Shown here piece by piece: positions 17,324 to 27,160 of a stretch of 64,000 nucleotides of DNA. The position numbers were made by a program, and so were the translations under genes. The stretch is from Paenibacillus xylanexedens (GTDB lineage: Bacteria; Bacillota; Bacilli; Paenibacillales; Paenibacillaceae): assembly GCF_017874615.1 (NCBI RefSeq), contig NZ_JAGIKV010000005.1:186001-250000 (forward strand), given 5' to 3'. The notes under the pieces were generated by a model. The model did not search any database. It had not been told where the DNA came from and saw only the letters and a list, made by a program, of their open reading frames with translations. The first letter of the stretch is position 1, and every line of letters begins with the position of its first letter.

Positions 17324-18580
17324 ATGAAAATCAAGTCGAACTATACCAAGTTATTTGGTGCATTTTCGCTTACATTTTTAGGTGATGGACTTACGCTTGC
17401 CGCGGTTCCTTGGCTCATATCAACACTAACAAGCGATACGCTGTATGCCTCCGTCACCATGACGGCACTTCGTTTACCCTGGCTTCTCTTCAGTCTACCT
17501 GTAGGTGTCCTCATCGACCGTTACTCACGCAAACATATGCTGATTGGCGCAGGCTTCACTCGAATGATCCTTCTACTTGCTCTGACGTTATGCATCTGGG
17601 GAGGATGGGTGAGCATTCCGATTCTGGCTCTGTTCATGTTTGGTATTGGCCTGAGCCGAGTTGTATTCGACAGTACGGTGCAGACGGTCATCCCTCAACT
17701 GGTAGATGAAAGTAAATTGGAGAAAGCCAATGGGCAATTCACCGCGGGACAGTTAATCACAAGTGATATTCTGGGCGTTGCTCTGGGAGGGTTCATCATC
17801 ACCCTGCATATTGTATTTCCTTTTGCCATAGACGCCGTAACGGCTGTTATTGCTCTGCTTTTTTTAATCAGTTTGAGGGGAAACTTCTACCCTGGGGATA
17901 CGGAAACAACCAAGAAAGAAGTTCGACCGATGAAGAATTGGAAACGCGAGATGTGGTCCGGTATTCAATATGTCTATCATGATCGTTTTCTCCGCGGACT
18001 AGCCATTCTGTCTGTCACCATTACGCTGATGTATTCGATCATTCTGTCTACTCAGATCTTTTTTGTACGCGATGTGCTTCAGTTGGATGCTTTTGCATTT
18101 GGTATCCTCATCTCCATTGCAACAATCGGCAGCATCGTGGGGAGCCAGGCTGTTGCTTATATGCGCAAGAAATGGAGTACAAAACAATTGATTATTTCCT
18201 CCATTTTGTGCATGGGAATCATCTACGGTGTGGTGGGTCTAACTACAAATGCGTATATGGTAGGTAGTCTGTACTTTTGTGCTGCATTTTTCATTATTGT
18301 TTACAATGTTACCCGTTCCTCCATCCTGCAACGTTCCGTTCCTAATGAGATGCTTGGCCGGGTCGGAAGTGTGTTTCGCTTTTTGTCCTTTGGGATCAGT
18401 GCCATTGGTACGCTTCTCGGCGGATTATTGGTGCGGGTTAGTGAAACGACTTTCGATCGCGTATTCTCGCTGCAACTCCCTTATCTCTTGTTAAGCCTGA
18501 TCTATATCCTGTCTGCTCTGATATTCGCACTGAAGATGCAGAATCATTCTGAGAGCCAGCAGCGTAACATCAACGCTTGA
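17324..18580 (+). CDS. MFS efflux transporter (macrolide-efflux-like)
   Basis: 418 residues from the ATG at 17324 (GGAGGG upstream). About 12 membrane segments. The MFS loop motif appears as GVLIDRYSRKHML, as in the MFS_3/MefA-like group of drug exporters. First gene of a three-gene unit with a DUF2268-like protease and a MerR/TipAS regulator, which supports export of a toxic small molecule. The actual substrate is unknown. Confidence 0.85.
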   Translation: MKIKSNYTKLFGAFSLTFLGDGLTLAAVPWLISTLTSDTLYASVTMTALRLPWLLFSLPVGVLIDRYSRKHMLIGAGFTRMILLLALTLCIWGGWVSIPILALFMFGIGLSRVVFDSTVQTVIPQLVDESKLEKANGQFTAGQLITSDILGVALGGFIITLHIVFPFAIDAVTAVIALLFLISLRGNFYPGDTETTKKEVRPMKNWKREMWSGIQYVYHDRFLRGLAILSVTITLMYSIILSTQIFFVRDVLQLDAFAFGILISIATIGSIVGSQAVAYMRKKWSTKQLIISSILCMGIIYGVVGLTTNAYMVGSLYFCAAFFIIVYNVTRSSILQRSVPNEMLGRVGSVFRFLSFGISAIGTLLGGLLVRVSETTFDRVFSLQLPYLLLSLIYILSALIFALKMQNHSESQQRNINA

Positions 18581-18639
18581 CTGTTACGTTAGGTCATACT
18601 TGATAATGATCTCAAGCTAATAAGAAGGAGAGATTAAGG

Positions 18640-19566
18640 ATGAAGATTACCGCCTTACGTTCAGATCAAATCTATGAGGAGATCATCCAGGCTGCACCCG
18701 ATGAGAAATTGGAGATATACCGCGAGCTTATGATGAGGCCTTTTATGAACAAATGGAACATTCAACAGATCCCGTTTCGCTCTCATGAGCCTCACGGCTT
18801 CGATGTGATCATGATGAATAACTTTATGAATATCGCTCCCGCAGATATCACACCTGAGATTAACCAATCGTTAGCAGCGATCTCGTCTGAAGCATTTTGG
18901 CAACAGTGTCATGAAGCTGTTCATACGAGTCTATCCACCTTTACAGAGCACGGGATTGAGCTTTCGGTCTACGAATATCTATATACGATTTTATTAGGCG
19001 ACAAGAATAGCCCTTCACTCAACATGAACGAAGGCATCAGCGGAGATGGTGGAATCCCGGGTTATATTATTGCGAACCTGATCCCCAATAGGTATACTCT
19101 ACCTCGTATCCAATCCGTGTTAGCCCATGAATGCAATCATAACGTAAGGTATCAATATATCCAGTGGAATCCACAGATTACGCTTGGGGAAATGGTTGTT
19201 AGTGAGGGGTTGGCCGAGAGCTTTGCGACATCCCTGTATGGAGAAGAGTTGCTAGGCCCCTGGGTAGCTAAAACGGATATGGAGACTTTGAATAAAGTAA
19301 TTAAACCAAAGATAAAAGACCAGCTGCATGTCACCGGTTTTGACCAAATTAATACGTATCTATACGGCGATGAACTTACCATCATGCAAAATTTCACGCC
19401 CGTAGGTATGCCCTATGCGGCTGGCTATGCCTGTGGTTATCACTTAATCCAGTATTATCTGAACAAAACAGGTACACCTATCACCGAAGCAACCATTACT
19501 CCGGCAAGTGTCATTCTTGCTGAAACAAAGGAATTTTGGAATGAAGACACCCTATTTCACCGTTAA
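18640..19566 (+). CDS. Predicted zinc protease, DUF2268 family
   Basis: 308 residues. The HECNH motif in SVLAHECNHNVRY, followed about 26 residues later by SEGLAESFATSLYGEE, forms the two-part zinc site (HExxH-like with Cys, and a downstream Glu) of the DUF2268/YjaZ family. It has no signal peptide, so a cytoplasmic location is likely. AGGAGAG lies upstream of the ATG. The last 26 bases overlap the regulator gene, which indicates coupling. Confidence 0.78.
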   Translation: MKITALRSDQIYEEIIQAAPDEKLEIYRELMMRPFMNKWNIQQIPFRSHEPHGFDVIMMNNFMNIAPADITPEINQSLAAISSEAFWQQCHEAVHTSLSTFTEHGIELSVYEYLYTILLGDKNSPSLNMNEGISGDGGIPGYIIANLIPNRYTLPRIQSVLAHECNHNVRYQYIQWNPQITLGEMVVSEGLAESFATSLYGEELLGPWVAKTDMETLNKVIKPKIKDQLHVTGFDQINTYLYGDELTIMQNFTPVGMPYAAGYACGYHLIQYYLNKTGTPITEATITPASVILAETKEFWNEDTLFHR

Positions 19567-20308
19567 AGATATTATTCAGATCACAGGCATCACCAAACGC
19601 GCATTACATTATTACGATAAAACGGATCTCCTAAAACCGAGCAAAGTCGAGGACAACGGCTATCGGTATTACGATCAAGAGGCTCTCGGGAATCTGCAAA
19701 TGATTCTGTTGTTCAAAGAAATGAATTTCTCATTAAAAGACATTGCCGCCATGATGCAACTTTCGAAAGAAGAACAGAAAGATATCCTAAGAGAGCATCG
19801 CAGTACACTCGTTCAACGAAGACAAAAGCTTGAAACCATCATCGACCAGTTGGATGAGTATGTAGATGGGACGGATATCTCTCATCTTCATCTGTTTGAC
19901 GACTCTTCCATCCTTTCCATTCAAGAGCAATATGAATCTGAGGCGAAGTTCATCTACGGAGATACCGAGAAATATCAGGAATTCGAAGCTAATGTGAGCG
20001 AGCTGTCTGTGAAAGAGCAAGAAAAAGCCTACCAGCAGTTCTCGGTTAACATGGAGCAGGTATTTCGGGAATTGGCGAAGTATCAGGATCTGTCTCCTAC
20101 TTCTGATGAGGTACAAGCGTTAGTGCGTAAATGGAAGAGTTGCCTGGAACAGTTTATGGTCTGTGATGATGAGATTCTGAGATGTATTGCTGAAGCCTAT
20201 ACGATAGATCGCCGCTATGCGGGTTATTTTGATCAGTTTGGCGATGAGGATTTTTTGAGCTTTTTGTATCGAGCGATTATGGTTTATGTGGAGGGTGAGG
20301 AAAAGTGA
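19541..20308 (+). CDS. MerR family regulator with TipAS-like ligand domain
   Basis: 256 residues from the ATG at 19541 (AAAGGA 8 bases upstream). Residues about 5-70 form the MerR winged helix (VKDIIQITGITKRALHYYDK, NGYRYYDQEAL). A coiled-coil dimerisation helix follows, then a C-terminal TipAS-type antibiotic-recognition domain (AYTIDRRYAGYFDQFGDEDFLSFLYRAI). Such proteins bind drugs and activate efflux operons. As last gene of the MFS operon it probably regulates its own transcription. Confidence 0.88.
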   Translation: MKTPYFTVKDIIQITGITKRALHYYDKTDLLKPSKVEDNGYRYYDQEALGNLQMILLFKEMNFSLKDIAAMMQLSKEEQKDILREHRSTLVQRRQKLETIIDQLDEYVDGTDISHLHLFDDSSILSIQEQYESEAKFIYGDTEKYQEFEANVSELSVKEQEKAYQQFSVNMEQVFRELAKYQDLSPTSDEVQALVRKWKSCLEQFMVCDDEILRCIAEAYTIDRRYAGYFDQFGDEDFLSFLYRAIMVYVEGEEK

Positions 20309-20348
20309 TTTTGTGTGAATTGGATACCCTCCTACAAGGTAACATAGT

Positions 20349-20394
20349 AAAAAAACGTATCTCCATTACATATGTATGGAAGATACGTTTTTTT
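20349..20394 (+). terminator. Terminator of the MFS-MerR operon (bidirectional)
   Basis: A long stem (AAACGTATCTCCAT / ATGGAAGATACGTTT, one bulge) is flanked by A and T runs, so it can act on both strands. The rest of 20395-20612 holds no gene. Confidence 0.85.
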
Positions 20395-20612
20395 AAACCA
20401 CATACAATTACCCTTTGCTTACCGCCGTCTCCATCTGCCCTTCCCGGCTTGCGTGGCATCGTTTAAATGGTAATGATGAGTAGAGCCTTGAAATACAACC
20501 CCTATGCACTATCAAACGTCAATTTCCTGAACCTATGTGAGATGCCAATATCCTTAAGAGATAACGATTTCTCTCGCCGCAAAGAGTTCATCCGACTTGG
20601 CTACCCTACCTC

Positions 20613-23600
20613 TTAATGTGGTACCTGTGCGCTAAAATCATCACGACTGGAACGATCCGCATGGTAGAACACCACGTCTCCATCTCGCAAAGCAAAGCTA
20701 TTCCCGTAACTGTCTTCCACCTGACGCTGGAAGCCCTCTAGCAGCCATTGGTTCATCAGCGGCGCGTGAATGTATTGCAAATGCGGTGCCGCCAGATTCC
20801 CCTCCCGGATCGATTCGAGGTCGAAGTTCACAACAATATAACCATCCTTCAAAAAGATCGGTGACTTTGCATCCAAACCACCATGGGTCCGCCCGTACTC
20901 GGCCAGATTAGTCCCTGCCTGCACGACATACGGTTCCGCAGGCAAACTATACTCGCCGTACCATTGCTGAATGGCCGCATTGGCACGCAGTACATCAGCA
21001 CTAGCGGTAGTGGGAATATTGGTTTTGGGACCGATAAACGTCCGCAGCTGCTCTGGCATCAGCAGCAGGCTATACCCACCTACTGGAGTTTTCATCTTCG
21101 TATATTTCTCCCGATAATAGTCCTGATACGACCGCTCACTCATCATCCCCGGATGAATTTCGCCATATCGGTTGTATTTGTATGTTGCGGTATCCCGCAG
21201 CTGTTCTGACGGTACCTGACGCAACCGATCATTCAGAATTACGAACCGCTTCACTTGGTCCTCGGCCGAGCCGATGCGGATAAAGTTGCGCTGATTCGTG
21301 GAGTAATACAAATCCACCGGCACGCGCGTTTTCCCGTCCTTGCTCACAAAATCAAAGGTCGGGGTCAGGCGAATGCCGTCCCTCGGACCAAACATATTGC
21401 CTTTCGTTTTAAAATCGAATTTGAAGTGATATCCTGTCTTTACCGCTACATTCTGGTATCCTTGCAGCGGATGACTACCCGGTCGAATCGGTACGGTAAA
21501 CTGTGGTTTGTTGCCTCGCTTGTCCCCATCGATATCCTGCGTACCTGTCCAGTAACTGATCCAAGTCGGCGCAATGCTTCCCTTAAAACGGCGGAAGACC
21601 AGTTCCCAGCTATAGTCTGCAATGTCCGTAATCTGAAAATCATACAATCGGCCGATGACTTCCACAGATACTTCGTCACTTGCTAGGTGGTAGGTCAGGT
21701 CTGTGTTCGCGTCCGGCTGAGCATTACTTCTGGACATCGATTCAAAGTCGGCAGGTGCATTTTCGGCAATATTGCGAAACTCCACCTGATAATCTCCTTC
21801 ATCGACCCACACGGGAAGATAGAAGGTCGTGTCCAGTACATACACGGGAATATCAATCCACGTATCCCGAGGATAAAACTGCGTCCGGTCGGTACTGTAC
21901 ACGTCAAACGGAAACCGCACCTGTTTGGTACGATAATACTTGGCATAATCCCGGTTTCCATAACCTGGATACGAGTTGACATCCAAATGCTGTCCACTGG
22001 TGGGAATGCGCACAGTGAATGGACGCTCCAAAATAAGGGCAGAGCGATTCATATTGGGTGTCGTTTTCTGATTATGCGGCTGGTCATCCGAAACCAGCGA
22101 GTAGTTCACTACTGGCGTGTGCACAGTGACAGTGTTGATGCCATAGATATCATATTCCAGTTCTTCCTCTTCGGCATCGATACTGCCATCGGCTAAGATA
22201 TAATTAATAAGTCCTTTGCTGGTAGTGTCCTTCTTGTTGGTCTTTCCGATCGGGATATAATGATACGGGCTGTACAGCACATCTTTCCCAATCTGTACTG
22301 GCGCCGGAATCTGTTCAGGCTGCGGTCCTTCTTTCGCGGTCCGTAGCTTGTTCATGATCGTTTGACCCTTGAACACGAGAGAGTCGTTTTCGACCTCGAC
22401 ATCCGGAACTGCGGCCTCCGCTACATCCTGCAAATTCTCCTGATCTGGAGAGGGTCGGCTGTTTCCACCCGACTTGGTACGTGATGGTCCTTGCTGCGTG
22501 CCCGGCTGGGGTGGCGGATATAGATTGCCAGTCTCTTCAGCCTGGAACTCTGGAGGCGTGTACCCTTCTGGTGTAATCGTAATCTGTTCACCATTGAAAG
22601 CGTAGTTGATCAACGTGGCTTCCTGAATGTTGTATACGCTCAGCTCATCAATTGTCCAGTACGCGTATGGCCGAACGACCTGGTATTGGCTGGGTACGAC
22701 TTCAGTATCACTCTTTGGCGTTCGAACCGTTTGGCTGTTTCCTTCCGCATCAGTGGTCGTACTTTCCTCCGTCCAAGTCAATGTCCATGTTTGTTCTACA
22801 TTGACCGTATATGTACATGTACCTGTCATCTGTACAAATTGGTTCTGAAACAAATAATCTCGGCTGAAGACATTGCCGTACAAGCTTTCTGATGTAGGAA
22901 TGCCCTTCAGCACATCAAATGGTTCACTGCCACGCTGATCCGCTTTGATTATGCCAGTGACAACCGGGTCCATGTACTTGCCTTCCAGCGTGCGTCCCGG
23001 CTGCGGCGGCGTACACACGTTGTTCGGAATTTCTGGCGTTTCATCGTTCTTCAGCTTATAGTAGAAATACACGTAGTACACAGGGTACTTCCCGTTGTAC
23101 GTAAATTTCCCAGGATCTCCAGAACTCCTTGATCCACCGCTCGGCGCGGCCAAGGTGCTTTTTTTGTAGCCCTCGTAGGTGTACTTCTCTCCAGGAGCGG
23201 TATGGGCAAAGTTGTATTCCTTGTCCTTCTCCAGCTTCACTTCCTTATCTGTAAACCCATCTATACCATCCAAGCTTTGGCCTGTCGTGGTCCAGTGTTT
23301 GATTACGGCCTGTCCTTCAGTCGGTTCGAGTTCGATCGTGAAAAGCGTTGGGAAGTAATAACGGTATCCTTCCACATTTGGATGAAATACTTGATTATTC
23401 TTATCTATTTCCTCCTGCTTCCTGTCAATTGGGTTAAGTACTGCTTCAAGTTTTCCGGGATCTACATAAAGAGGTATGAAAGCTTCATTTGTCCCTTTTC
23501 CTGTCCAAGACCCTTTATTTAATGAATACTGTGTAGATGCAGAATTCTTGTAGTAGTCCAATGGATTTTGAGACAATTCGCCAGTTCTTGAAGCATTAAA

Positions 23601-23936
23601 TGTGTTTACTGCATTATCCCATTTGAAATTAAAAACCTCTGCTTTTACATCTTTAATTTTCCTATTGGAATTAAAAGTGAAAGTATAATCAAAGCCGTCA
23701 ACTCTATATGATTGACCTGGTTTTTTGTTGTCAGTCCAAGTCCCATCGGCCTTTTTCCAAACTTCGAAATATACCATACCAACAAAATAGTATATATTAG
23801 GTGCTTTAACAGGATCGTTGTACATTCTTGAGACACCAATGGCGTTAGCTTCTCCAGGGCGGAACATAAAGATAGTAAGGAAGGAAGATAAAATAAGCAC
23901 CATACTTAGTAAGGGCGTAATTATTTTTCTGATCAC
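20613..23936 (-). CDS. Large secreted protein, DUF5704-like
   Basis: 1107 residues. The N-terminal signal peptide MIRKIITPLLSMVLILSSFL is followed by a cleavage region ending ANA. The body is rich in beta structure and aromatic residues. A Pro/Gln/Ser-rich low-complexity linker lies at about 465-505. I see no catalytic motif. It resembles large Paenibacillus secreted proteins annotated with DUF5704, but that assignment is from memory of the family and tentative. It is 13 bases downstream of a stalk-domain protein gene, so the two are probably one transcription unit and act outside the cell. Confidence 0.75.
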   Translation of the reverse strand: MIRKIITPLLSMVLILSSFLTIFMFRPGEANAIGVSRMYNDPVKAPNIYYFVGMVYFEVWKKADGTWTDNKKPGQSYRVDGFDYTFTFNSNRKIKDVKAEVFNFKWDNAVNTFNASRTGELSQNPLDYYKNSASTQYSLNKGSWTGKGTNEAFIPLYVDPGKLEAVLNPIDRKQEEIDKNNQVFHPNVEGYRYYFPTLFTIELEPTEGQAVIKHWTTTGQSLDGIDGFTDKEVKLEKDKEYNFAHTAPGEKYTYEGYKKSTLAAPSGGSRSSGDPGKFTYNGKYPVYYVYFYYKLKNDETPEIPNNVCTPPQPGRTLEGKYMDPVVTGIIKADQRGSEPFDVLKGIPTSESLYGNVFSRDYLFQNQFVQMTGTCTYTVNVEQTWTLTWTEESTTTDAEGNSQTVRTPKSDTEVVPSQYQVVRPYAYWTIDELSVYNIQEATLINYAFNGEQITITPEGYTPPEFQAEETGNLYPPPQPGTQQGPSRTKSGGNSRPSPDQENLQDVAEAAVPDVEVENDSLVFKGQTIMNKLRTAKEGPQPEQIPAPVQIGKDVLYSPYHYIPIGKTNKKDTTSKGLINYILADGSIDAEEEELEYDIYGINTVTVHTPVVNYSLVSDDQPHNQKTTPNMNRSALILERPFTVRIPTSGQHLDVNSYPGYGNRDYAKYYRTKQVRFPFDVYSTDRTQFYPRDTWIDIPVYVLDTTFYLPVWVDEGDYQVEFRNIAENAPADFESMSRSNAQPDANTDLTYHLASDEVSVEVIGRLYDFQITDIADYSWELVFRRFKGSIAPTWISYWTGTQDIDGDKRGNKPQFTVPIRPGSHPLQGYQNVAVKTGYHFKFDFKTKGNMFGPRDGIRLTPTFDFVSKDGKTRVPVDLYYSTNQRNFIRIGSAEDQVKRFVILNDRLRQVPSEQLRDTATYKYNRYGEIHPGMMSERSYQDYYREKYTKMKTPVGGYSLLLMPEQLRTFIGPKTNIPTTASADVLRANAAIQQWYGEYSLPAEPYVVQAGTNLAEYGRTHGGLDAKSPIFLKDGYIVVNFDLESIREGNLAAPHLQYIHAPLMNQWLLEGFQRQVEDSYGNSFALRDGDVVFYHADRSSRDDFSAQVPH

Positions 23937-23949
23937 GGTAATCCTCTCC

Positions 23950-24894
23950 TTACTTGAACGGGTTAACTATAGCCACACCATAATCCTCTAGCTCTGCAGC
24001 AGAAAATAAGATATAGTCGGCTTGCCTAAACTTGAATTTTGTATAGTCATATCCATCAATGTACTTTCGGTTTTGAAATTTATCTGTGCTACTATTTTCC
24101 GGATAATAGTTCAATCCAGTTTGATCATTATTATTTACAAAGGCATTTTCTACATGGCTACGTACCTTTGCAAATTCATTTTTCACTAACAATTGAATCG
24201 TTGTTCCTCTCTGAGAACTTCTAATTTCAATGTAGTTTCCCGCCGACCGTTTGACCAGTTCTAAACTGTATATCACTTGACCGTTAGCCAATCTGAGAGG
24301 AAGGTCACTCTCTTTAATGACTTTAATTCCATTAAACTTTTCATCTTTGATGTTGTTGAAAACGTAGTTCGACTTTTCGTATGCTTTGAAATCACTCAGG
24401 GATTTCAGCTTAAAATCCTTATCATCCGTACTCCGAAAGTCTTTGTTCCCGATCCAGACCCAGCGACCAATCTTGTCCCATTCCACTTTTTGGCCCAGTC
24501 CTTCACTCACCAGACGCAGAGGAACGAATGTCCGATTCTGTTTCAGAATAATCTGTGTGCCATAGTCTTTCTTCTGGCCGTCTACCAGGGCAGTTGTTTG
24601 GCCAATCGTCATATCTACCTTATGGTCTTTACCAACAATACCTACATGGGACACTTTCCCGGTTTTCGCATACGTCACCTTTGCGCCAAGGGCTTCAGAC
24701 ACAAATCGAATTGGCACCATCACACTACCTTGACTATCCTGGAACGGCTTCGCATCTGGAAATTTCATTTTCACAGTGTTTAATAGTACCTCGACTTGTT
24801 TTGGTGTGCTTGCAGATGCAATCGATTCCGTTCCTGAGCCCATTAAGCTTACCGTCAATATACCTGCTAATACCGTAAATATCAGTTTCTTCAT
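23950..24894 (-). CDS. Secreted copper amine oxidase N-terminal (stalk) domain protein
   Basis: 314 residues with a signal peptide (MKKLIFTVLAGILTVSLMGS). Two copies of the stalk motif are visible, MVPIRFVSEALGAKV and FVPLRLVSEGLGQKVEWD, each ending in a valine-rich beta strand. In Paenibacillus this domain is a cell-surface or exported module, not an amine oxidase. The C-terminal 150 residues are unassigned. First gene of a two-gene unit with the 1107-residue secreted protein. Confidence 0.85.
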   Translation of the reverse strand: MKKLIFTVLAGILTVSLMGSGTESIASASTPKQVEVLLNTVKMKFPDAKPFQDSQGSVMVPIRFVSEALGAKVTYAKTGKVSHVGIVGKDHKVDMTIGQTTALVDGQKKDYGTQIILKQNRTFVPLRLVSEGLGQKVEWDKIGRWVWIGNKDFRSTDDKDFKLKSLSDFKAYEKSNYVFNNIKDEKFNGIKVIKESDLPLRLANGQVIYSLELVKRSAGNYIEIRSSQRGTTIQLLVKNEFAKVRSHVENAFVNNNDQTGLNYYPENSSTDKFQNRKYIDGYDYTKFKFRQADYILFSAAELEDYGVAIVNPFK

Positions 24895-25097
24895 TTTCTA
24901 AATCCCTCTACTTTCCGTATGTACTTCTTTTTACTATCACTTAAACTCTTTTCTACGTATAGGTCTTACAGATCCTAAATATCAATCAAACTTGCCAATA
25001 ATAAGAATATTTTACCACTAAAATCACAATTGATATAGGTATAAAGATCCGTTTCATAACTAATTTTAAGAAAAATGATTAATACTTAGATTATTCA

Positions 25098-25205
25098 AGT
25101 CCAGCAAAATGAAGCGAGAGCAAAAAGGAGCAGCAATTCCAGACAATCGGACGATCACGAGGAGGAGTGACCGTTGAACATCATTTATACCTTGCACGGG
25201 GAGTA
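25098..25205 (+). pseudogene. Remnant of an IS5-family transposase
   Basis: One frame reads SKKEQQFQTIGRSRGG and continues in the same frame. The AIGRSRGG-type segment is a hallmark of IS5-family transposases (normally QAIGRSRGGxTTK). An in-frame stop lies upstream and no ends or full catalytic core remain, so it is a short relic. It sits in a 536-base stretch without genes (24895-25430), in which I see nothing else except a run of ten A at about 25263. Confidence 0.45.
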
Positions 25206-25430
25206 AAGAAAGCAAGGAGCCGAATTACGAATATATTTCTTTGTACAGCAGGAACGTTTAAAAAAAAAACATCTACCTACCCCTAGTTGGATTCCGGGAA
25301 AAAGTCGCCGCTTAATGATAATTTCTCTTTTTGTTTTGTCTACTTGATAGGCCGATCAATCAATAATTGCATTTACAGTCCTCAAATAAAGCCCTTCGTT
25401 GTTTGGTTTCGTTTTGAACTCAAATCCACG

Positions 25431-25706
25431 TTAGTTTCCAGCGCGATCCGCTTCTTCCATACGATAATTATATCTTGCTAAATCCACCTGTTGATGCTCA
25501 AATTCGGCGATCCTTCTTGCCATTACAGTCAGGAATTGATCCATTTTACTTCTCATTTCTTCTGCCGCTTGACCTTTCCAATCTCCTATACTTTCCCCTA
25601 TAGACTGGACGTGGGCCTTATTCGCTTTTAATAGATTCATCAAATGAGTCAGATCTTTCTCTGCTTGCATCAAATCGTGCAACTCAACCAAAATTCTTCC
25701 AGACAC
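25431..25706 (-). CDS. Small WXG100-like protein, partner of the lipase effector
   Basis: 91 residues, all helical, with a central WKG (residues 43-45) followed by QAAEEM, the turn of WXG100/LXG-partner proteins. It starts at a GTG with AAGGAGG upstream. It lies 15 bases downstream of the lipase gene in the same operon. Staphylococcal lipase effector TslA needs small helical partners (TlaA proteins) encoded beside it; an equivalent targeting or chaperone role is inferred here. Confidence 0.75.
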   Translation of the reverse strand: MSGRILVELHDLMQAEKDLTHLMNLLKANKAHVQSIGESIGDWKGQAAEEMRSKMDQFLTVMARRIAEFEHQQVDLARYNYRMEEADRAGN

Positions 25707-25721
25707 CTCTAATCCTCCTTG

Positions 25722-27092
25722 TTATCCCTCGTCAGCGATTCTGAAATCTTCCGCCTTTTTATTGATATACTCTGCGATAAGATGCGCTTCCTCTTCATAC
25801 CAGCGGCTAAATTGATGCAAGTCATGTGTTAGTCTGTCCACGATCGGTTCCAAAGATCGACTTCGACTCGTTTCAACCAATCGTAAGATGGAATTAATCG
25901 CTGTAGGTAGACTTGACTGAAATTCTTGTACATATTGCTTCATCTTCTGCCCCGCAGCCTTCAAATCCTCAACAGAGAGCTGTATGGTAACACCACTCGC
26001 TGCTGCTGCATATTGCCCATACACACCCAACTTCGACCCATATTTTTGTAGAAGTTGATCAAATGCTTTTTTCATGTTGTCTTGAGCTACCAAAGATTTT
26101 AAGTAAGCATCAAAACGCAGATTACCGTTTACAGGTTGTCCATCGGTAGTTGTGAATAACTTATTTGTGATAAATCCATGTTCATCAAACTGGAAATAGT
26201 TCAAATCATGAGTTTTCTGGTTACCAAATGAATTCAAAAATTTGCTTATAGGATCTTGATTCAGAAATGGGACATTGATGGGCACATAAACCACTTTATT
26301 TTCAGTCAAACCCAAAAAGCTCTTAAAAAAATTATATTCGCTGTCCTTGTCAGGTATAGATACTCTTACATAAAATCTGCTGTTGGCTTCTTCATATGTA
26401 TTGTTAATAAAAAGTCCTGTTCCTACTGTTTTGCGCGCACTCATGATACCAGAGCTAACAATGTCACCAGGATGTGATATGGAATAGATCTTATCTTTAT
26501 AATCACCGTTATCAATACGCTTAATGATGTCGTCCGACAATACAGGCAATATATCAGCTGGGTCATAGGTTACTGCTGATAAGTCATTTCTTGCTGCTAC
26601 ATACTCAGCTAATCCACCGCCTAGTGAATGCCCTGTTGTCGTAATATCTGCAGTTGGATATTCCTTCTTAACGGTTCTATACAGTTCCTCTGCCTGATAA
26701 AATTGAGTATCCTTGTACCCCTCGTTAATCACGTTTTGGTCGTACTTGCTGGGAGTACGTACTACTCCGCTCTGATGTTGATTGTATGTATTCTCAAGTT
26801 GCTTCGCTCTTCCCATAACTACGTCCAGTACATCCGTTTCCAGGTCGGGAAGTTTCTCCTTAATAGGACGACCTCCGGGCTCTGTACCTCTATAACCTAT
26901 GATGATTTGATTCGTATTTTCATTACGGAATACTTCAGCGTCAAATCCGGTCTTGCTGTCATGTAAAGTGGTTTGGGGTTTTACGATTTTCCAGTCGGGG
27001 ATTTCGTCATATTTCTGTCCTGCTTCTATGTCCGAGTTATATACTGTTTTAGATATGTAATGGTATGTTTCTTCAGTTATATAGCCATTCAT
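25722..27092 (-). CDS. Putative type VII-secreted lipase with C-terminal helical targeting domain
   Basis: 456 residues from the ATG at 27092 (AAAGGAG upstream). The N-terminal two thirds form a class-3 lipase fold, with nucleophile elbow GHSLGG at 154-159 (Ser156) and an upstream IIGYRGTEP oxyanion-hole strand. The C-terminal ~110 residues are helical and end in KAEDFRIADEG, like the tail of WXG/LXG proteins. Lipase first and targeting domain last is the reverse of normal LXG toxins and matches the layout of S. aureus TslA. It is flanked by a WXG-like partner and a divergent lipoprotein. No signal peptide. Confidence 0.75.
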   Translation of the reverse strand: MNGYITEETYHYISKTVYNSDIEAGQKYDEIPDWKIVKPQTTLHDSKTGFDAEVFRNENTNQIIIGYRGTEPGGRPIKEKLPDLETDVLDVVMGRAKQLENTYNQHQSGVVRTPSKYDQNVINEGYKDTQFYQAEELYRTVKKEYPTADITTTGHSLGGGLAEYVAARNDLSAVTYDPADILPVLSDDIIKRIDNGDYKDKIYSISHPGDIVSSGIMSARKTVGTGLFINNTYEEANSRFYVRVSIPDKDSEYNFFKSFLGLTENKVVYVPINVPFLNQDPISKFLNSFGNQKTHDLNYFQFDEHGFITNKLFTTTDGQPVNGNLRFDAYLKSLVAQDNMKKAFDQLLQKYGSKLGVYGQYAAAASGVTIQLSVEDLKAAGQKMKQYVQEFQSSLPTAINSILRLVETSRSRSLEPIVDRLTHDLHQFSRWYEEEAHLIAEYINKKAEDFRIADEG

Positions 27093-27116
27093 TACTATTC
27101 TCCTTTCTTTAGGTTT

Positions 27117-27128
27117 ATAGTATACTAT
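27117..27128. promoter_or_regulatory. Palindrome in the divergent lipase/lipoprotein promoter region
   Basis: ATAGTATACTAT, a perfect 12-bp palindrome, lies in the 68-base space between the divergent starts and includes TATACT and TAGTAT -10-like sequences. It is a candidate shared operator or overlapping promoters; this is inference. Confidence 0.3.
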
Positions 27129-27160
27129 GTTGCATACTTTTTTCCAAGAAAGGAGGTTTA

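Noticed and set aside
25113-25206. Two tiny overlapping frames with a good ribosome binding site (AGGAGG)
   Set aside because: The products are 22 and 10 residues, and the same DNA reads as part of an IS5-type transposase in another frame. They are more likely part of the relic.
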